Origin: Rothia amarae
GTDB lineage: Bacteria; Actinomycetota; Actinomycetes; Actinomycetales; Micrococcaceae
Reading direction: 5' to 3'
Length of the DNA stretch: 64,000 bases
Assembly (NCBI RefSeq): GCF_014705945.2
Contig: NZ_CP061538.1
Location: forward strand, 1 to 64,000
In this document: positions 29,203 through 37,307 of the stretch, piece after piece
Position numbering within the stretch: the stretch's first letter is position 1
Layout of the letters: each line of letters begins with the position of its first letter
Translations under genes and position numbers: made by a program
The notes under the pieces: generated by a model
Told to the model about the DNA's origin: nothing
The model's database searches: none
What the model saw: only the letters and a program-made list of their open reading frames with translations

Positions 29203-30399
29203 GTGACTACTGAACTCATCATTCTGATCATTGTGGTGCTTACCGCACTAGCTTTTGACTTCACTAACGGTTTCCATGACACCGGTAATGCCATGGCAAC
29301 CTCGATTGCAACCGGTGCGCTCAAACCGAAGGTTGCGGTAACGCTTTCTGCGGTTCTCAATCTCGTAGGTGCGTTTCTTTCTGTTGAAGTGGCTAAAACT
29401 GTCGGTAAAGGCATCGTCAATCTTGACGCCGTCTCTCATGACAATTCGGGGCTTATGCTCATTGTCTTCACCGGACTAGTAGGCGGTATCTTATGGAACG
29501 TCTTGACCTGGTTGTTGGGTCTACCTTCTAGCTCCTCGCACGCCTTGTTTGGTGGTTTGATTGGTGCAGCTATGGCGGCATTGGGTACTTCGGGTGTCCA
29601 ATGGTCAGGAGTTATGTCGAAGGTAGTTATTCCCGCTGTGATGGCGCCGTTTGTTGCCGGTTTGGTTTCAACGGTGGGCACCTGGCTGATTTACCGTATT
29701 TCAAGCCCTGTTTCCGATGCAAAGAAGACTTCTGGATTCCGCTGGGGCCAGGTTTGCACAGCATCGCTTGTTTCTTTGGCTCACGGTACTAATGATGCTC
29801 AGAAGACTATGGGCGTTATTTTCTTGGCTCTGCTTGCTGCGGGTGAAATTGACCCCTCTGCCGATATTCCGTTCTGGGTTAAAGCATCGTGTGCCCTGGC
29901 TATTGCTTTGGGTACCTACTGGGGTGGCTGGCGTATTATCCGCACCCTCGGCAAAGGTTTGGTAGAGATTGATACTCCCCAGGGTATGGCAGCTGAAGGT
30001 TCTTCGGCAGCAATTATTTTGACGTCGTCGCACTTCGGTATGGCACTTTCCACCACTCACGTGGCAACCGGATCTATCTTGGGTTCTGGACTGGGGCGCA
30101 AGGGCGCTGAAGTTCGCTGGGGTATTGCCGGACGCATGGTAGTAGCTTGGCTGATTACTCTGCCAGCTGCCGGCGCGATTGGTGCATCTACCTGGTTTAT
30201 TGGTCACTACATCAATGTATTGACCGGTAGTGGTTGGCTAGGCGAGTTAGTAGTGTTCCTCATCCTCGTAGGCTTCTGCGCATGGATGTACCTGCACTCC
30301 CGTCGAGCACCCGTTGACTCCTCAAATGTGAATGCTGATTGGGAAGATAATGGTTCCCAGGATGCCGGTTCCATCAAATCATCCAAGGTCGGTGCGTAA
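29203..30399 (+). CDS. pit: inorganic phosphate transporter, PiT family
   Basis: A 398-residue secondary transporter for metal-phosphate uptake. Both PiT signature repeats are present: FDFTNGFHDTGNAMATSI near the N terminus and SLAHGTNDAQKTMGVI in the middle. About ten membrane helices follow the usual pattern, and the tail after about residue 365 is polar and acidic. The start is a GTG with no ribosome binding site. It is followed by a one-base-overlapping membrane gene and a DUF3349 gene, the same order as the pitA cluster of mycobacteria. Confidence 0.92.
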   Translation: MTTELIILIIVVLTALAFDFTNGFHDTGNAMATSIATGALKPKVAVTLSAVLNLVGAFLSVEVAKTVGKGIVNLDAVSHDNSGLMLIVFTGLVGGILWNVLTWLLGLPSSSSHALFGGLIGAAMAALGTSGVQWSGVMSKVVIPAVMAPFVAGLVSTVGTWLIYRISSPVSDAKKTSGFRWGQVCTASLVSLAHGTNDAQKTMGVIFLALLAAGEIDPSADIPFWVKASCALAIALGTYWGGWRIIRTLGKGLVEIDTPQGMAAEGSSAAIILTSSHFGMALSTTHVATGSILGSGLGRKGAEVRWGIAGRMVVAWLITLPAAGAIGASTWFIGHYINVLTGSGWLGELVVFLILVGFCAWMYLHSRRAPVDSSNVNADWEDNGSQDAGSIKSSKVGA

Positions 30400-30698
30400 T
30401 GAGTTTTCCTGAGCTAAGCGAAAAAGTTATTTCTGTGGTTTTAGCAGGGCTGTTATTTGGAGCAGGTTTGCCTGCTCTTTACGCAGTGGGTATGCGTTTT
30501 CTAGCTGGAACCACTGAGTACACTGCGGACGGCCGTCTCATTGAAACTGAGGGCCCCTCTGGCGTAATGAAAGCGCTTGCCTACGTTATTTTTGCGATAA
30601 TCGTTGTAGTCATTATTATTGCGGTGTTGTGGGTCGCGAAAGACTTTATGTACCATACCTTCGGTTTCAACCTGTTTGGCTTGGCGGATAATAAATAG
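30399..30698 (+). CDS. small membrane protein of the pit operon
   Basis: A 99-residue protein with two membrane segments (VISVVLAGLLFGAGLPALYAVG and AYVIFAIIVVVIIIAVLWV) and a polar loop between them. Its ATG overlaps the pit stop by one base, so it is translationally coupled. By position it corresponds to the small membrane gene between pitA and a DUF3349 gene in mycobacteria. A role as an accessory subunit of phosphate transport is an inference from the constant neighbourhood. Confidence 0.75.
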   Translation: MSFPELSEKVISVVLAGLLFGAGLPALYAVGMRFLAGTTEYTADGRLIETEGPSGVMKALAYVIFAIIVVVIIIAVLWVAKDFMYHTFGFNLFGLADNK

Positions 30699-30740
30699 GA
30701 TTTTCTTATTCATGTAGGTCCCATGCAAAGGAGTTTCGGG

Positions 30741-31172
30741 ATGCCTCAAAGAAATGTCGTGAATCGGGTGATCGACTGGTTGAGCGTTGGGTATCCTGAG
30801 GATGTTCCTCCTCAGGACCGTGCCGCTGTGATGGCTGTACTGCGCCATCGTTTGAATGATCAGCAGCTAGAGGAAGTAATTCGTAGACTGATGGCCACGC
30901 GCGCAGCTCGTGGAGAAGAGTATGTGAGTGATGAGCGAATTAACGAATACATCCGCAAAGTAGTGGATGATGTGCCGGGTCCACAGGAAATCGATAGAGT
31001 AGCTCGCATTTTGGGGGCACACGGACTATTGATTTCTGAAGAACATTTTGGACCGGAAGATTCTGTGTCTCAGAGTGATACTGAAGGGTTTGTTCATTAT
31101 GACGATCCCACTACAGAAGAGTTGAAGATTGCAGAAGCTGTAGCTGCAAAGGTGCCGGGGCTGGAGAACTAA
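30741..31172 (+). CDS. DUF3349 domain protein
   Basis: A 143-residue soluble protein. AAAGGAG at 30727-30733 supports the ATG at 30741 rather than the in-frame ATG at 30723, which would overlap the site. The first 90 residues, with VIDWLSVGYPEDVPPQDRAA and LRHRLNDQQLEEVIRRL, fit the DUF3349 fold. The region ERINEYIRKVVDDVPGPQEIDRV continues this pattern. The C-terminal 35 residues are acidic and probably flexible. Function is unknown; it is the third gene of the pit operon. Confidence 0.8.
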   Translation: MPQRNVVNRVIDWLSVGYPEDVPPQDRAAVMAVLRHRLNDQQLEEVIRRLMATRAARGEEYVSDERINEYIRKVVDDVPGPQEIDRVARILGAHGLLISEEHFGPEDSVSQSDTEGFVHYDDPTTEELKIAEAVAAKVPGLEN

Positions 31173-31331
31173 AGGTTTTCTGTGATGAAGTATCAAGGGG
31201 AGTCACTGTGAAAGTGGCTCCCCTTGGTGCATGGCGAAGTTTACGGTGAATTTACCTGCCTTGTGTTGCACGTCATTTGTTGTTGATTTGCATCTTCAGA
31301 AAATCTTCCTGTAAAGTAATAACTACCGCAC

Positions 31332-31404
31332 GGGGGCGTGGCGCAATTGGTAGCGCACCTGCTTTGCAAGCAGGGGGTTAGGGGTTCGAGTCCCCTCGCC
31401 TCCA
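31332..31404 (+). tRNA. tRNA-Ala (TGC), copy 2
   Basis: Identical to the tRNA-Ala at 28652-28724, with anticodon TGC. The AT-rich sequence upstream (TTCCTGTAAAGTAATAAC) could hold its promoter, with TAAAGT as a possible -10. Confidence 0.97.
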
Positions 31405-31406
31405 CG

Positions 31407-31524
31407 TTTCGGTGATTATACCTAGAGGGAAACGCCCGGCTCCATCCCGAACCCGGAAGCTAAGCCTCCTAGGGCCGATGGTACTGCACTGGGGACGGTG
31501 TGGGAGAGTAGGTTATCGCCGAAC
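31407..31524 (+). rRNA. rrf: 5S ribosomal RNA, copy 2
   Basis: Identical to the first 5S gene and again directly behind tRNA-Ala. No 16S or 23S genes are nearby. Confidence 0.93.
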
Positions 31525-31534
31525 TACTTTTTTT

Positions 31535-31573
31535 GAAGAGGTTCCAGTCTTTTGATTGGAACCTCTTCTTTTT
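31535..31573 (+). terminator. terminator after 5S rRNA, copy 2
   Basis: The same GAAGAGGTTCCA stem and TTTTT tail as copy 1. Confidence 0.92.
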
Positions 31574-32047
31574 GTTTAACTCTCTTTTCCGGTGCTGAGC
31601 GAAGGAACAAGGGGCGCTTTGACCTAACTTTATATTCTCGCTCCTGGAGCATAGACAGATATAAATTTTATGAAGAACTTTCAAAAGTGATGCATAAACT
31701 GTTCAGGAGCTTGCAGGAAAGAACGCCATAGAGCTACTGATTCGAGCTCTTCATATTCGGTGGGGCGAATACCCCATTCACCAATTTCCAAAAGAAGGGC
31801 GCCTCTAACGGCCATGAGTACGGGGGAGCAGGCTCTAACCCTTGAATTTTTCGCAGGGGAAGGGAAGAAATCATAGGTTTATAACTCCTATCTTTGAGGA
31901 ATATTTTATGAAATATTCTGGGTGCCTACCCCAATTTATAGTTATCCACAGGAATGGAAGTCATAAGACTTTTTGAAAGCTGGATTTATGTAGACTCGCC
32001 AGTATTCCACGGCTCACACAGTGCCGTCCAGATACATCGAGGTAACC
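31574..32047. other. intergenic region, possible gene remnant on the minus strand
   Basis: About 470 bp with no firm gene. A minus-strand frame at 31681-31815 encodes 44 residues (MAVRGALLLEIGEWGIRPTE at the start), which look protein-like but lack a ribosome binding site; it may be a remnant. A DnaA-box-like TTATCCACA lies at about 31943. A promoter for the 32048 gene must lie in the right part. Confidence 0.4.
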
Positions 32048-33142
32048 ATGAGCAGCTCACAGCGCCCTCTCCAGCCGCCTGAAAACCGGCAATGCCCGTA
32101 TAGGCAGACCCTGCCGTCCTCACAGTCTTACCCGCCTCAGGCGCCGTCTAAACCGGACTTATCTACCGGGCGTATCATCGCAATCGTCCTGGGATCTATC
32201 TGTGCGTTTCTCCTGCTGCTGATGGTGGGATTCGGCGTCTTTGTAAATTCCCTGATGCGCGGCTCTTCCACTGATATCTCCCAGCGGGGGAGTGGGGCAA
32301 TAGCAAGTAGTAGCAGTTCTGTTGCTGAATCATCGACTACCCCCTCTACCTCGGTAACTCCCACTGTGCAGAGTAAGAATTTTTCTCAGGTAATTTATTC
32401 AGAATATGACCGCCGAGGGACTGCAGATGGGCGACCTAGTCTCGCTATTCAGCTTTCAGGAAGAGGTATTCAGCACCTAGAAGATTCGATGTCGGATATT
32501 AAGGACGCCGCGCAGCAGCCAGGTGTGGATACTCTTCAGATATTTACGGATACCGGTTCTTATATCTCTGTGGATACCCATGCTGCACAGAACCTCTCCG
32601 CCCAGACTTGGCAGGTGCTTCTTGAGAACCTATATACTGCTCATCCGGTCGAGTATTCCATCGAAGTTGGCGCCACTGACCATGCGGTAGTGGAAATAGG
32701 GGGAGCCGACTCTCTGTTGTATCGAGATAGGGCAGAGAGTGAACTGGGAAAAGCTGCTCACTTAGCTGAAGTGTCTCAGCTTTCAGCAGTGGCGGTGAGC
32801 GTAACTTATATGGTTGAAGTACAAAGAAATCATCTTATATCGGTTGTTTATAGCGATTTTCCTGCGAACTTGGCAACGAAAACCTCTTCGATGGTGAATG
32901 ATGTTCACGCGTCTGTTTTTGCTCCAGATCTGGCGGCAGTCTATTTTACCCGCGAAGAACAGGGGAAACCTCAAATACTAATTCAGCTCAACCCCCAGAC
33001 TGACTCTCAAAAATATAGCCAGGACCAGTATCAGGAATTAGAAAAGAAAGTTCAGAAAATAATTCCCCAAATTCAACTAAAAGTAGCGGTCAAGTCAGCT
33101 GATCAGAAGACTCCGCCTGCCGCTATCTATGAGGGGAAATAG
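32048..33142 (+). CDS. secreted/membrane-anchored protein, unknown function (pair member 1)
   Basis: A 364-residue protein. GAGG 5 nt before the ATG at 32048 decides the start over an upstream in-frame ATG. A Pro/Gln-rich cytoplasmic stretch leads to one membrane helix (IIAIVLGSICAFLLLLMVGFGVFV), then a Ser/Thr-rich linker and an extracellular domain of about 260 residues. The domain resembles the product of the next gene in layout: both have a short cytoplasmic tail, one helix, a linker, and a segment like WQVLLENL or WQDMLSLM. I do not recognise the family. The two genes are 4 bp apart and form an operon. Confidence 0.75.
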   Translation: MSSSQRPLQPPENRQCPYRQTLPSSQSYPPQAPSKPDLSTGRIIAIVLGSICAFLLLLMVGFGVFVNSLMRGSSTDISQRGSGAIASSSSSVAESSTTPSTSVTPTVQSKNFSQVIYSEYDRRGTADGRPSLAIQLSGRGIQHLEDSMSDIKDAAQQPGVDTLQIFTDTGSYISVDTHAAQNLSAQTWQVLLENLYTAHPVEYSIEVGATDHAVVEIGGADSLLYRDRAESELGKAAHLAEVSQLSAVAVSVTYMVEVQRNHLISVVYSDFPANLATKTSSMVNDVHASVFAPDLAAVYFTREEQGKPQILIQLNPQTDSQKYSQDQYQELEKKVQKIIPQIQLKVAVKSADQKTPPAAIYEGK

Positions 33143-33146
33143 AACT

Positions 33147-34235
33147 ATGAATTATCCACAACGTTCAAAGGCCCCAACGGTGCTCAAAACCGTGCTGGGG
33201 ATTCTGGGAATCATCGGTCTAGTTATCGCGGTTATTCTCGGTACTTTAGGTTTCCTGGTCTACAACATGTTTGATCGGTATCGAGATGAAAATAAAGCTT
33301 GGGAAGAGAGCTATAAAACTTCGGGTGCTGAGGCAGAAGCTGTCCTGGGAGAAAATAAATTTCTCGATAATGAGCACGCTGAAAGTGGCTCAGAGGGGCG
33401 TGGGCTGATATTTGCAGAGGTGAATAAGCAAGCTCATGCTGACCCTGCTGAATTTGGGCAAAGTATGAGCGATTTGGTGGATTCAGACAAGGTGAGTTCT
33501 TTCCATCTCACGTTTGAGGAAGGGAAAGAGCTAGAGGTCTCTATTCCTACATCGAGTCAGGCGTTCTCTTCCAACAATGTTTCACGTGAAACCAGCGACT
33601 CATCTGGGGAGAGTTCCTTGCCAGGGCTCACCGAGCGGGGGTGGCAAGATATGCTCTCTCTGATGCAAAATTCCTCGGTTCAGCACGCGGTGATTGATGA
33701 GAATGGTCAGCTAGAAATCTTTGTACAACAGGGTTACGACGGTGAAATATCTCCTCCTGTAGCAACGACCGTTGAACAAGCTCGCACGTTTTTGGGATCC
33801 TTAAAAAACATCTCCACTCCCGATGGGCTGAGAAACGCCGTCATTAAACATTCTTTTATTTCTACTAATGTCAAAGACAACCCCTATAGGGTGTTTATCA
33901 GTATCTCTGCAAGTGATATCGACAGAACCTTTAGCGCAATCGAAGATGTCGGAAACCACGAGTGGCCAGGCGGCGTCCATCGCCTAGAAATAACATCCAG
34001 TGGTACCAGCAATTCGCCTAGCAGCCTAAACATTACTCTTGAACCAAATTCCTACACCAATGAATTTAGCGAAAACGATTTCACCGAACGCAGAGAAAAC
34101 CTCATTCGGGAAACAACACCCGTTGCTAAGAAATACAGCAATCAAGTTGAGGGGCCGTTGACCTTCAACCTCACCGCTCAAAAAGTGGAGAACTCCTTAG
34201 TTCACCCTGATCCGCTGATTCATATCGAAAAATAA
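33147..34235 (+). CDS. secreted/membrane-anchored protein, unknown function (pair member 2)
   Basis: A 362-residue partner of the preceding protein. A short basic start (MNYPQRSKAPTVLK) is followed by one membrane helix (TVLGILGIIGLVIAVILGTLGF) and an extracellular part. The ATG at 33147 comes right after the previous stop; GAGGGG lies in the end of that gene. Residues 144-149 read NVSRET, encoded by a parS site at 33578, in a Ser-rich flexible stretch. No catalytic motif is visible. Function is unknown. Confidence 0.75.
   Translation: MNYPQRSKAPTVLKTVLGILGIIGLVIAVILGTLGFLVYNMFDRYRDENKAWEESYKTSGAEAEAVLGENKFLDNEHAESGSEGRGLIFAEVNKQAHADPAEFGQSMSDLVDSDKVSSFHLTFEEGKELEVSIPTSSQAFSSNNVSRETSDSSGESSLPGLTERGWQDMLSLMQNSSVQHAVIDENGQLEIFVQQGYDGEISPPVATTVEQARTFLGSLKNISTPDGLRNAVIKHSFISTNVKDNPYRVFISISASDIDRTFSAIEDVGNHEWPGGVHRLEITSSGTSNSPSSLNITLEPNSYTNEFSENDFTERRENLIRETTPVAKKYSNQVEGPLTFNLTAQKVENSLVHPDPLIHIEK
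33578..33593. promoter_or_regulatory. distant parS site (one mismatch, inside a coding sequence)
   Basis: TGTTTCACGTGAAACC matches 15 of 16 parS positions. It lies about 21.6 kb from the main cluster, on the other side of dnaA. It is read in frame as NVSRET. Confidence 0.82.
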
Positions 34236-34249
34236 CCTGAGACATAAAA

Positions 34250-34281
34250 AAGTTCCGCCCCTCCAACGAGGGGCGGAACTT
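34250..34281. terminator. bidirectional terminator between convergent genes
   Basis: A perfect 14-bp stem AAGTTCCGCCCCTC with a 4-nt loop. It is flanked by an A-run on the left, which gives TTTTTT for the minus-strand gene; it also lies 14 bp past the stop of the plus-strand gene. Confidence 0.88.
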
Positions 34282-34314
34282 CTACGTTCAATCAAGAACT
34301 AGACTTCAGAAAAA

Positions 34315-35325
34315 TTACTTCTTCTTAGGGTTCTTAGCTTCTACGCCTTCTTCATTCAACTTGGAGGAAGTGGTCTCCTTGTTGTTGGTGTATGAAGAGT
34401 TCTGAGCAGCCTTGGTAGCAGGTGCGGCATTGTTAGCCTTACCTACAGGTGCCTTGCTGGTTTGAGCAACGATCTCTTCAGAAGACTTTTCACGAGTAGT
34501 AGCCGCAGGATTAGCAGCCTTCTTCTCAGCTTCGCGACGTGAAGTATCTGAATCAGGATCAGCAGACTTCTTGGGTGCTGCATGAGCCGCGCCGCTGGTG
34601 TTCTTAGGAGCTGATGCCTTGGACTCAGTAACAACCTTAGGTGCAGTTGCAGGCTTAGGAGCTGCAGCAGGAGCCTTGGTTTCGGTTGCAGGCTTGGTCT
34701 CCGCAACAGTCTTAGGAGTTACAGGTGCAGCTGCATTAGAAGACTTGGTTTCAGTCGCAGTCTGAGAGGTAACCGGAGAAACGGTCTTGGTCTCAGTTGC
34801 GGGCTTAACAGGAGTCTTCCAAGGATCTTCAACAGGACGTGAAGCCTTGTAAGCTGCGTAACCTGCAGAACCAGCAGCAACAACAAGACCGGTCAGTAGA
34901 AGACCCTTGTTGGACTTCTTGCCAGCCTTCTTCTGCTGCTTAGCGAATGCGTTAGCAGACTTTACAGCGTTTTTACGAGCCTTCTTGAGGTCACGCTTGC
35001 TGTAGCCAGCCTTAGCGGCGAGAGCCTGAGCCTGCTCGGGAACCTCAACATCGTTGAGCTTATCTGCAGCAACAGCAGCAAGTACGCCTGCCTTAACGCG
35101 TGCCTTTGAAGCGGCGTCTTCAAGAACAGGAGTAGCCTTCTCGATACCTTCGTGTACGCGATCGGTTACAGTGTTCTGAAAATCTTCAAACTTCTTGCCA
35201 GCAACAGCAGCCTGCTTGTTAGCTACCTTGGTGAAGTGCTGAGCCTTCTTGTTAGTGTTCTTCTGGGCTTTACCGAAAGCCTTAGAAGCTTTCTTCTGGG
35301 CTTTTGCTTTCTTGCAGCGTGCCAT
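34315..35325 (-). CDS. Lys/Ala-rich protein with one membrane segment and Thr/Lys repeats
   Basis: A 336-residue low-complexity protein. GGAGGAAAAATC before the ATG at 35325 fixes the start; the frame continues upstream without a site. The N-terminal half is very basic and helical (ARCKKAKAQKKASKAFGKAQ), similar to histone-like tails. A short hydrophobic segment LLLTGLVVAAGSAGYAAY follows, then repeats with ATETK and PATETKAPAAAPKPA. Similar layouts occur in actinobacterial proteins of unknown function such as DUF5324 types, but I cannot confirm a family. Charge and repeats suggest DNA, RNA or wall binding, which is speculation. Confidence 0.7.
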   Translation of the reverse strand: MARCKKAKAQKKASKAFGKAQKNTNKKAQHFTKVANKQAAVAGKKFEDFQNTVTDRVHEGIEKATPVLEDAASKARVKAGVLAAVAADKLNDVEVPEQAQALAAKAGYSKRDLKKARKNAVKSANAFAKQQKKAGKKSNKGLLLTGLVVAAGSAGYAAYKASRPVEDPWKTPVKPATETKTVSPVTSQTATETKSSNAAAPVTPKTVAETKPATETKAPAAAPKPATAPKVVTESKASAPKNTSGAAHAAPKKSADPDSDTSRREAEKKAANPAATTREKSSEEIVAQTSKAPVGKANNAAPATKAAQNSSYTNNKETTSSKLNEEGVEAKNPKKK

Positions 35326-35583
35326 GATTTTTCCTCCTTCATGATACAAATACTCTGCTCGGAAGAGCACAGGTGTAATGTATTCATCATACAGCTTACT
35401 AACTCTGGTGGGATTTTTTCTGTGTATCTCCTCAAAAATCTCAGGTTTCTCTCGCCGCAAAATAGGGGTGGTAGTCAGAGACTTCTTTTCCTCAAAGAAC
35501 TTCAGGGGACATAGAGCTTTCGCTGAGTGCTAAAGACCTACTTCTTCTAGATTTGAACCGCTCTATCGTGCGAAGATGAAGAT
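35326..35583. promoter_or_regulatory. divergent promoter region between the Lys-rich protein gene and ppiA
   Basis: About 260 bp separating two divergent genes. No gene is supported. ppiA begins at 35584 with GAAGATGAAGAT before the ATG, only a weak ribosome binding site. Confidence 0.4.
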
Positions 35584-36111
35584 ATGACTAACGCAACTGC
35601 AAAGGCAACTATTCACACCAATCACGGCGACATCGTGGTAGACCTCTTTGGTAACCACGCTCCCGTGACCGTAAAGAACTTCATTGGTCTAGCCGATGGT
35701 TCACAGGAATGGCGTCACCCCCGCACCGGTGAAGTACAGGAAGGTCCCTTGTACAAGGACGTCGTCTTCCACCGTATTATCCGTGATTTCATGATTCAGG
35801 GTGGCGACCCCCTCGGCCAGGGTATCGGCGGTCCTGGCTACCAGTTCAAGGACGAGATTCACCCTGAACTCTCCTTCAACAAGCCCTACCTGCTCGCTAT
35901 GGCAAACGCAGGCCCCGGCACCAATGGTTCACAGTTCTTCATCACCACCGTTGAAACCCCTTGGCTCAACGGTCGCCACACCATCTTCGGTGAGGTAGTA
36001 GGCGAAGACTCCAAGAAGGTTGTAGACGCTATTGAAGGCGTAGCAACCGGTGCTATGGATCGCCCTGTTGAAGACGTCGTTATTTCCTCCATCGATATTG
36101 AAGAGCTCTAA
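35584..36111 (+). CDS. ppiA: cyclophilin-type peptidyl-prolyl cis-trans isomerase
   Basis: A 175-residue cytoplasmic cyclophilin that speeds proline isomerisation during folding. Catalytic-site segments are VVFHRIIRDFMIQGGDPLGQG and MANAGPGTNGSQFFITTVET, then WLNGRHTIFGEVV, all standard. No signal peptide is present. Cyclophilin near the origin followed by a rhomboid gene is the common actinobacterial order. Confidence 0.95.
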   Translation: MTNATAKATIHTNHGDIVVDLFGNHAPVTVKNFIGLADGSQEWRHPRTGEVQEGPLYKDVVFHRIIRDFMIQGGDPLGQGIGGPGYQFKDEIHPELSFNKPYLLAMANAGPGTNGSQFFITTVETPWLNGRHTIFGEVVGEDSKKVVDAIEGVATGAMDRPVEDVVISSIDIEEL

Positions 36112-36137
36112 GCCCTTCACCATCTGAAGAGATACCG

Positions 36138-36172
36138 AAGGCTCGCTCGGATTTTCCGAGCGAGCCTTTTAT
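36138..36172 (+). terminator. rho-independent terminator after ppiA
   Basis: Stem AAGGCTCGCTCGGA with TCCGAGCGAGCCTT, ending in TTTTATAT. Confidence 0.9.
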
Positions 36173-36215
36173 ATACCTCAGCCGTTGGAACAGTACCCCT
36201 GAGATAGGTAAATCA

Positions 36216-36992
36216 GTGACTGAACACCATTTTGAAGAATCACCGCAGGTTACTACATGCCCGCGCCACCCTGACCGAGTGACCTACACCCGATGTGGAC
36301 GATGTGGCCGACCCACCTGCACAGAATGCCAGGTTCCGCTAGAAGTGGGATTGATGTGCGTGGACTGTAGAGACGAGCACCGCCGTCAAAACAAGGTGAG
36401 AAGTGGCCCAACGACGGCGCCGCTGGTAACTTTTGTGCTGATTGGGCTCAACATTCTTGCCTATCTTTTGCAGCAATTCATTCCTGGTCGCTGGGTGCTC
36501 ATTCATTTTCTCTTTAACCCGCTCTATGTGGAGATGACGGGCGAATGGTGGCGCGTGCTGACATCGGGTTTTCTGCATGCTCAAAGTTCACCGACGCACC
36601 TGCTGTTGAATATGTTCTCGCTCTGGCTGTTTGGTCGCGCGATAGAACCCATGATGGGGCGCTGGAAGTACCTCCTGGTATATGTGCTCTCTATTGTGGG
36701 CGGATCGTTGGGCGTGTGGATATGGGGTGCACTCACTGGAGATTTAAACGTCAATACGGTGGGTGCATCGGGTGCTATCTTTGGTCTATTTGGCGCGTTT
36801 TTTGTGCTTACTCGCATGAGAGGAGCCAATGCCACACCCATTCTGACATTGATAGCTATCAACATGGTGTTCGGGTTCATCATGCCGGGAATTTCCTGGC
36901 AAGCGCACCTAGGTGGATTGGCAACCGGCGCCATCTTGACGCTAATACTGCAACAACTAGGTGGCAACTCCCGGACGCCGCTGCGACGGTAA
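36216..36992 (+). CDS. rhomboid family intramembrane serine protease with N-terminal zinc-binding domain
   Basis: A 258-residue membrane protease. The N-terminal 50 residues form a Cys/His cluster (CPRHPDRV, RCGRCGRPTCTECQV, CVDC) of the B-box-like type that precedes many actinobacterial rhomboids. Six membrane helices follow. The catalytic serine lies in GASGAIFGLFGAF and the partner histidine in WQAHLGGLATG, and FLHAQSSPTHLLLNM matches the conserved helix-2 region. The start is a GTG at 36216. Substrates are unknown. Confidence 0.92.
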   Translation: MTEHHFEESPQVTTCPRHPDRVTYTRCGRCGRPTCTECQVPLEVGLMCVDCRDEHRRQNKVRSGPTTAPLVTFVLIGLNILAYLLQQFIPGRWVLIHFLFNPLYVEMTGEWWRVLTSGFLHAQSSPTHLLLNMFSLWLFGRAIEPMMGRWKYLLVYVLSIVGGSLGVWIWGALTGDLNVNTVGASGAIFGLFGAFFVLTRMRGANATPILTLIAINMVFGFIMPGISWQAHLGGLATGAILTLILQQLGGNSRTPLRR

Positions 36993-37200
36993 AAATAAGC
37001 CACTAAATTACAATTTCCACAGACCTTATCCACATCTGTTAATAACTACAGCTCTGTAATTCCATAGTTGTTAACAGGCTGTGGATACTGAAAATCGGCG
37101 CTTTAAGTTTCGCGTAATTACACGTATGTAAGCAATATCCCCAGTTTTATCCCCACCTGTGGATAACTGCAAAGAACAGGGTGTGGAGTTCTTGTAGTTT
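36993..37200. other. DnaA-box cluster outside oriC
   Basis: This 200-bp non-coding stretch holds perfect DnaA boxes at 37026-37034 (plus) and 37158-37166 (minus), and 8-of-9 matches at 37047-ish to 37088 (TGTGGATAC at 37080) and 37147-37155 (TTATCCCCA). TGTAATT-type palindromes, the second motif of oriC, occur at about 37005, 37053 and 37115. No gene lies here. The composition resembles oriC and suggests a DnaA-binding control locus. Confidence 0.65.
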
Positions 37201-37307
37201 CAAAAATTTTTACTCGCTCACGCGAGTCATCTCATTCCCTCATCCCCACCCATCAGAGATTTTCAAGAGACCTGGAATAGGAATTAAACCTCTACGTAAA
37301 GTAAATA

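Larger units (their letters stand above)
31332..31573. repeat. 242-bp exact repeat, copy 2 (tRNA-Ala, 5S rRNA, terminator)
   Basis: Identical to 28652-28893 and in the same orientation, 2680 bp downstream. The pit operon lies between the copies, so recombination between them could delete or amplify it. Confidence 0.93.

Noticed and set aside
28652-31573. Full ribosomal RNA operon
   Set aside because: Only 5S is present; no 16S or 23S sequence occurs in the intervals around it.
31681-31815. 44-codon minus-strand frame before the 32048 gene
   Set aside because: Protein-like composition but no ribosome binding site and no recognised family; recorded only as a possible remnant.
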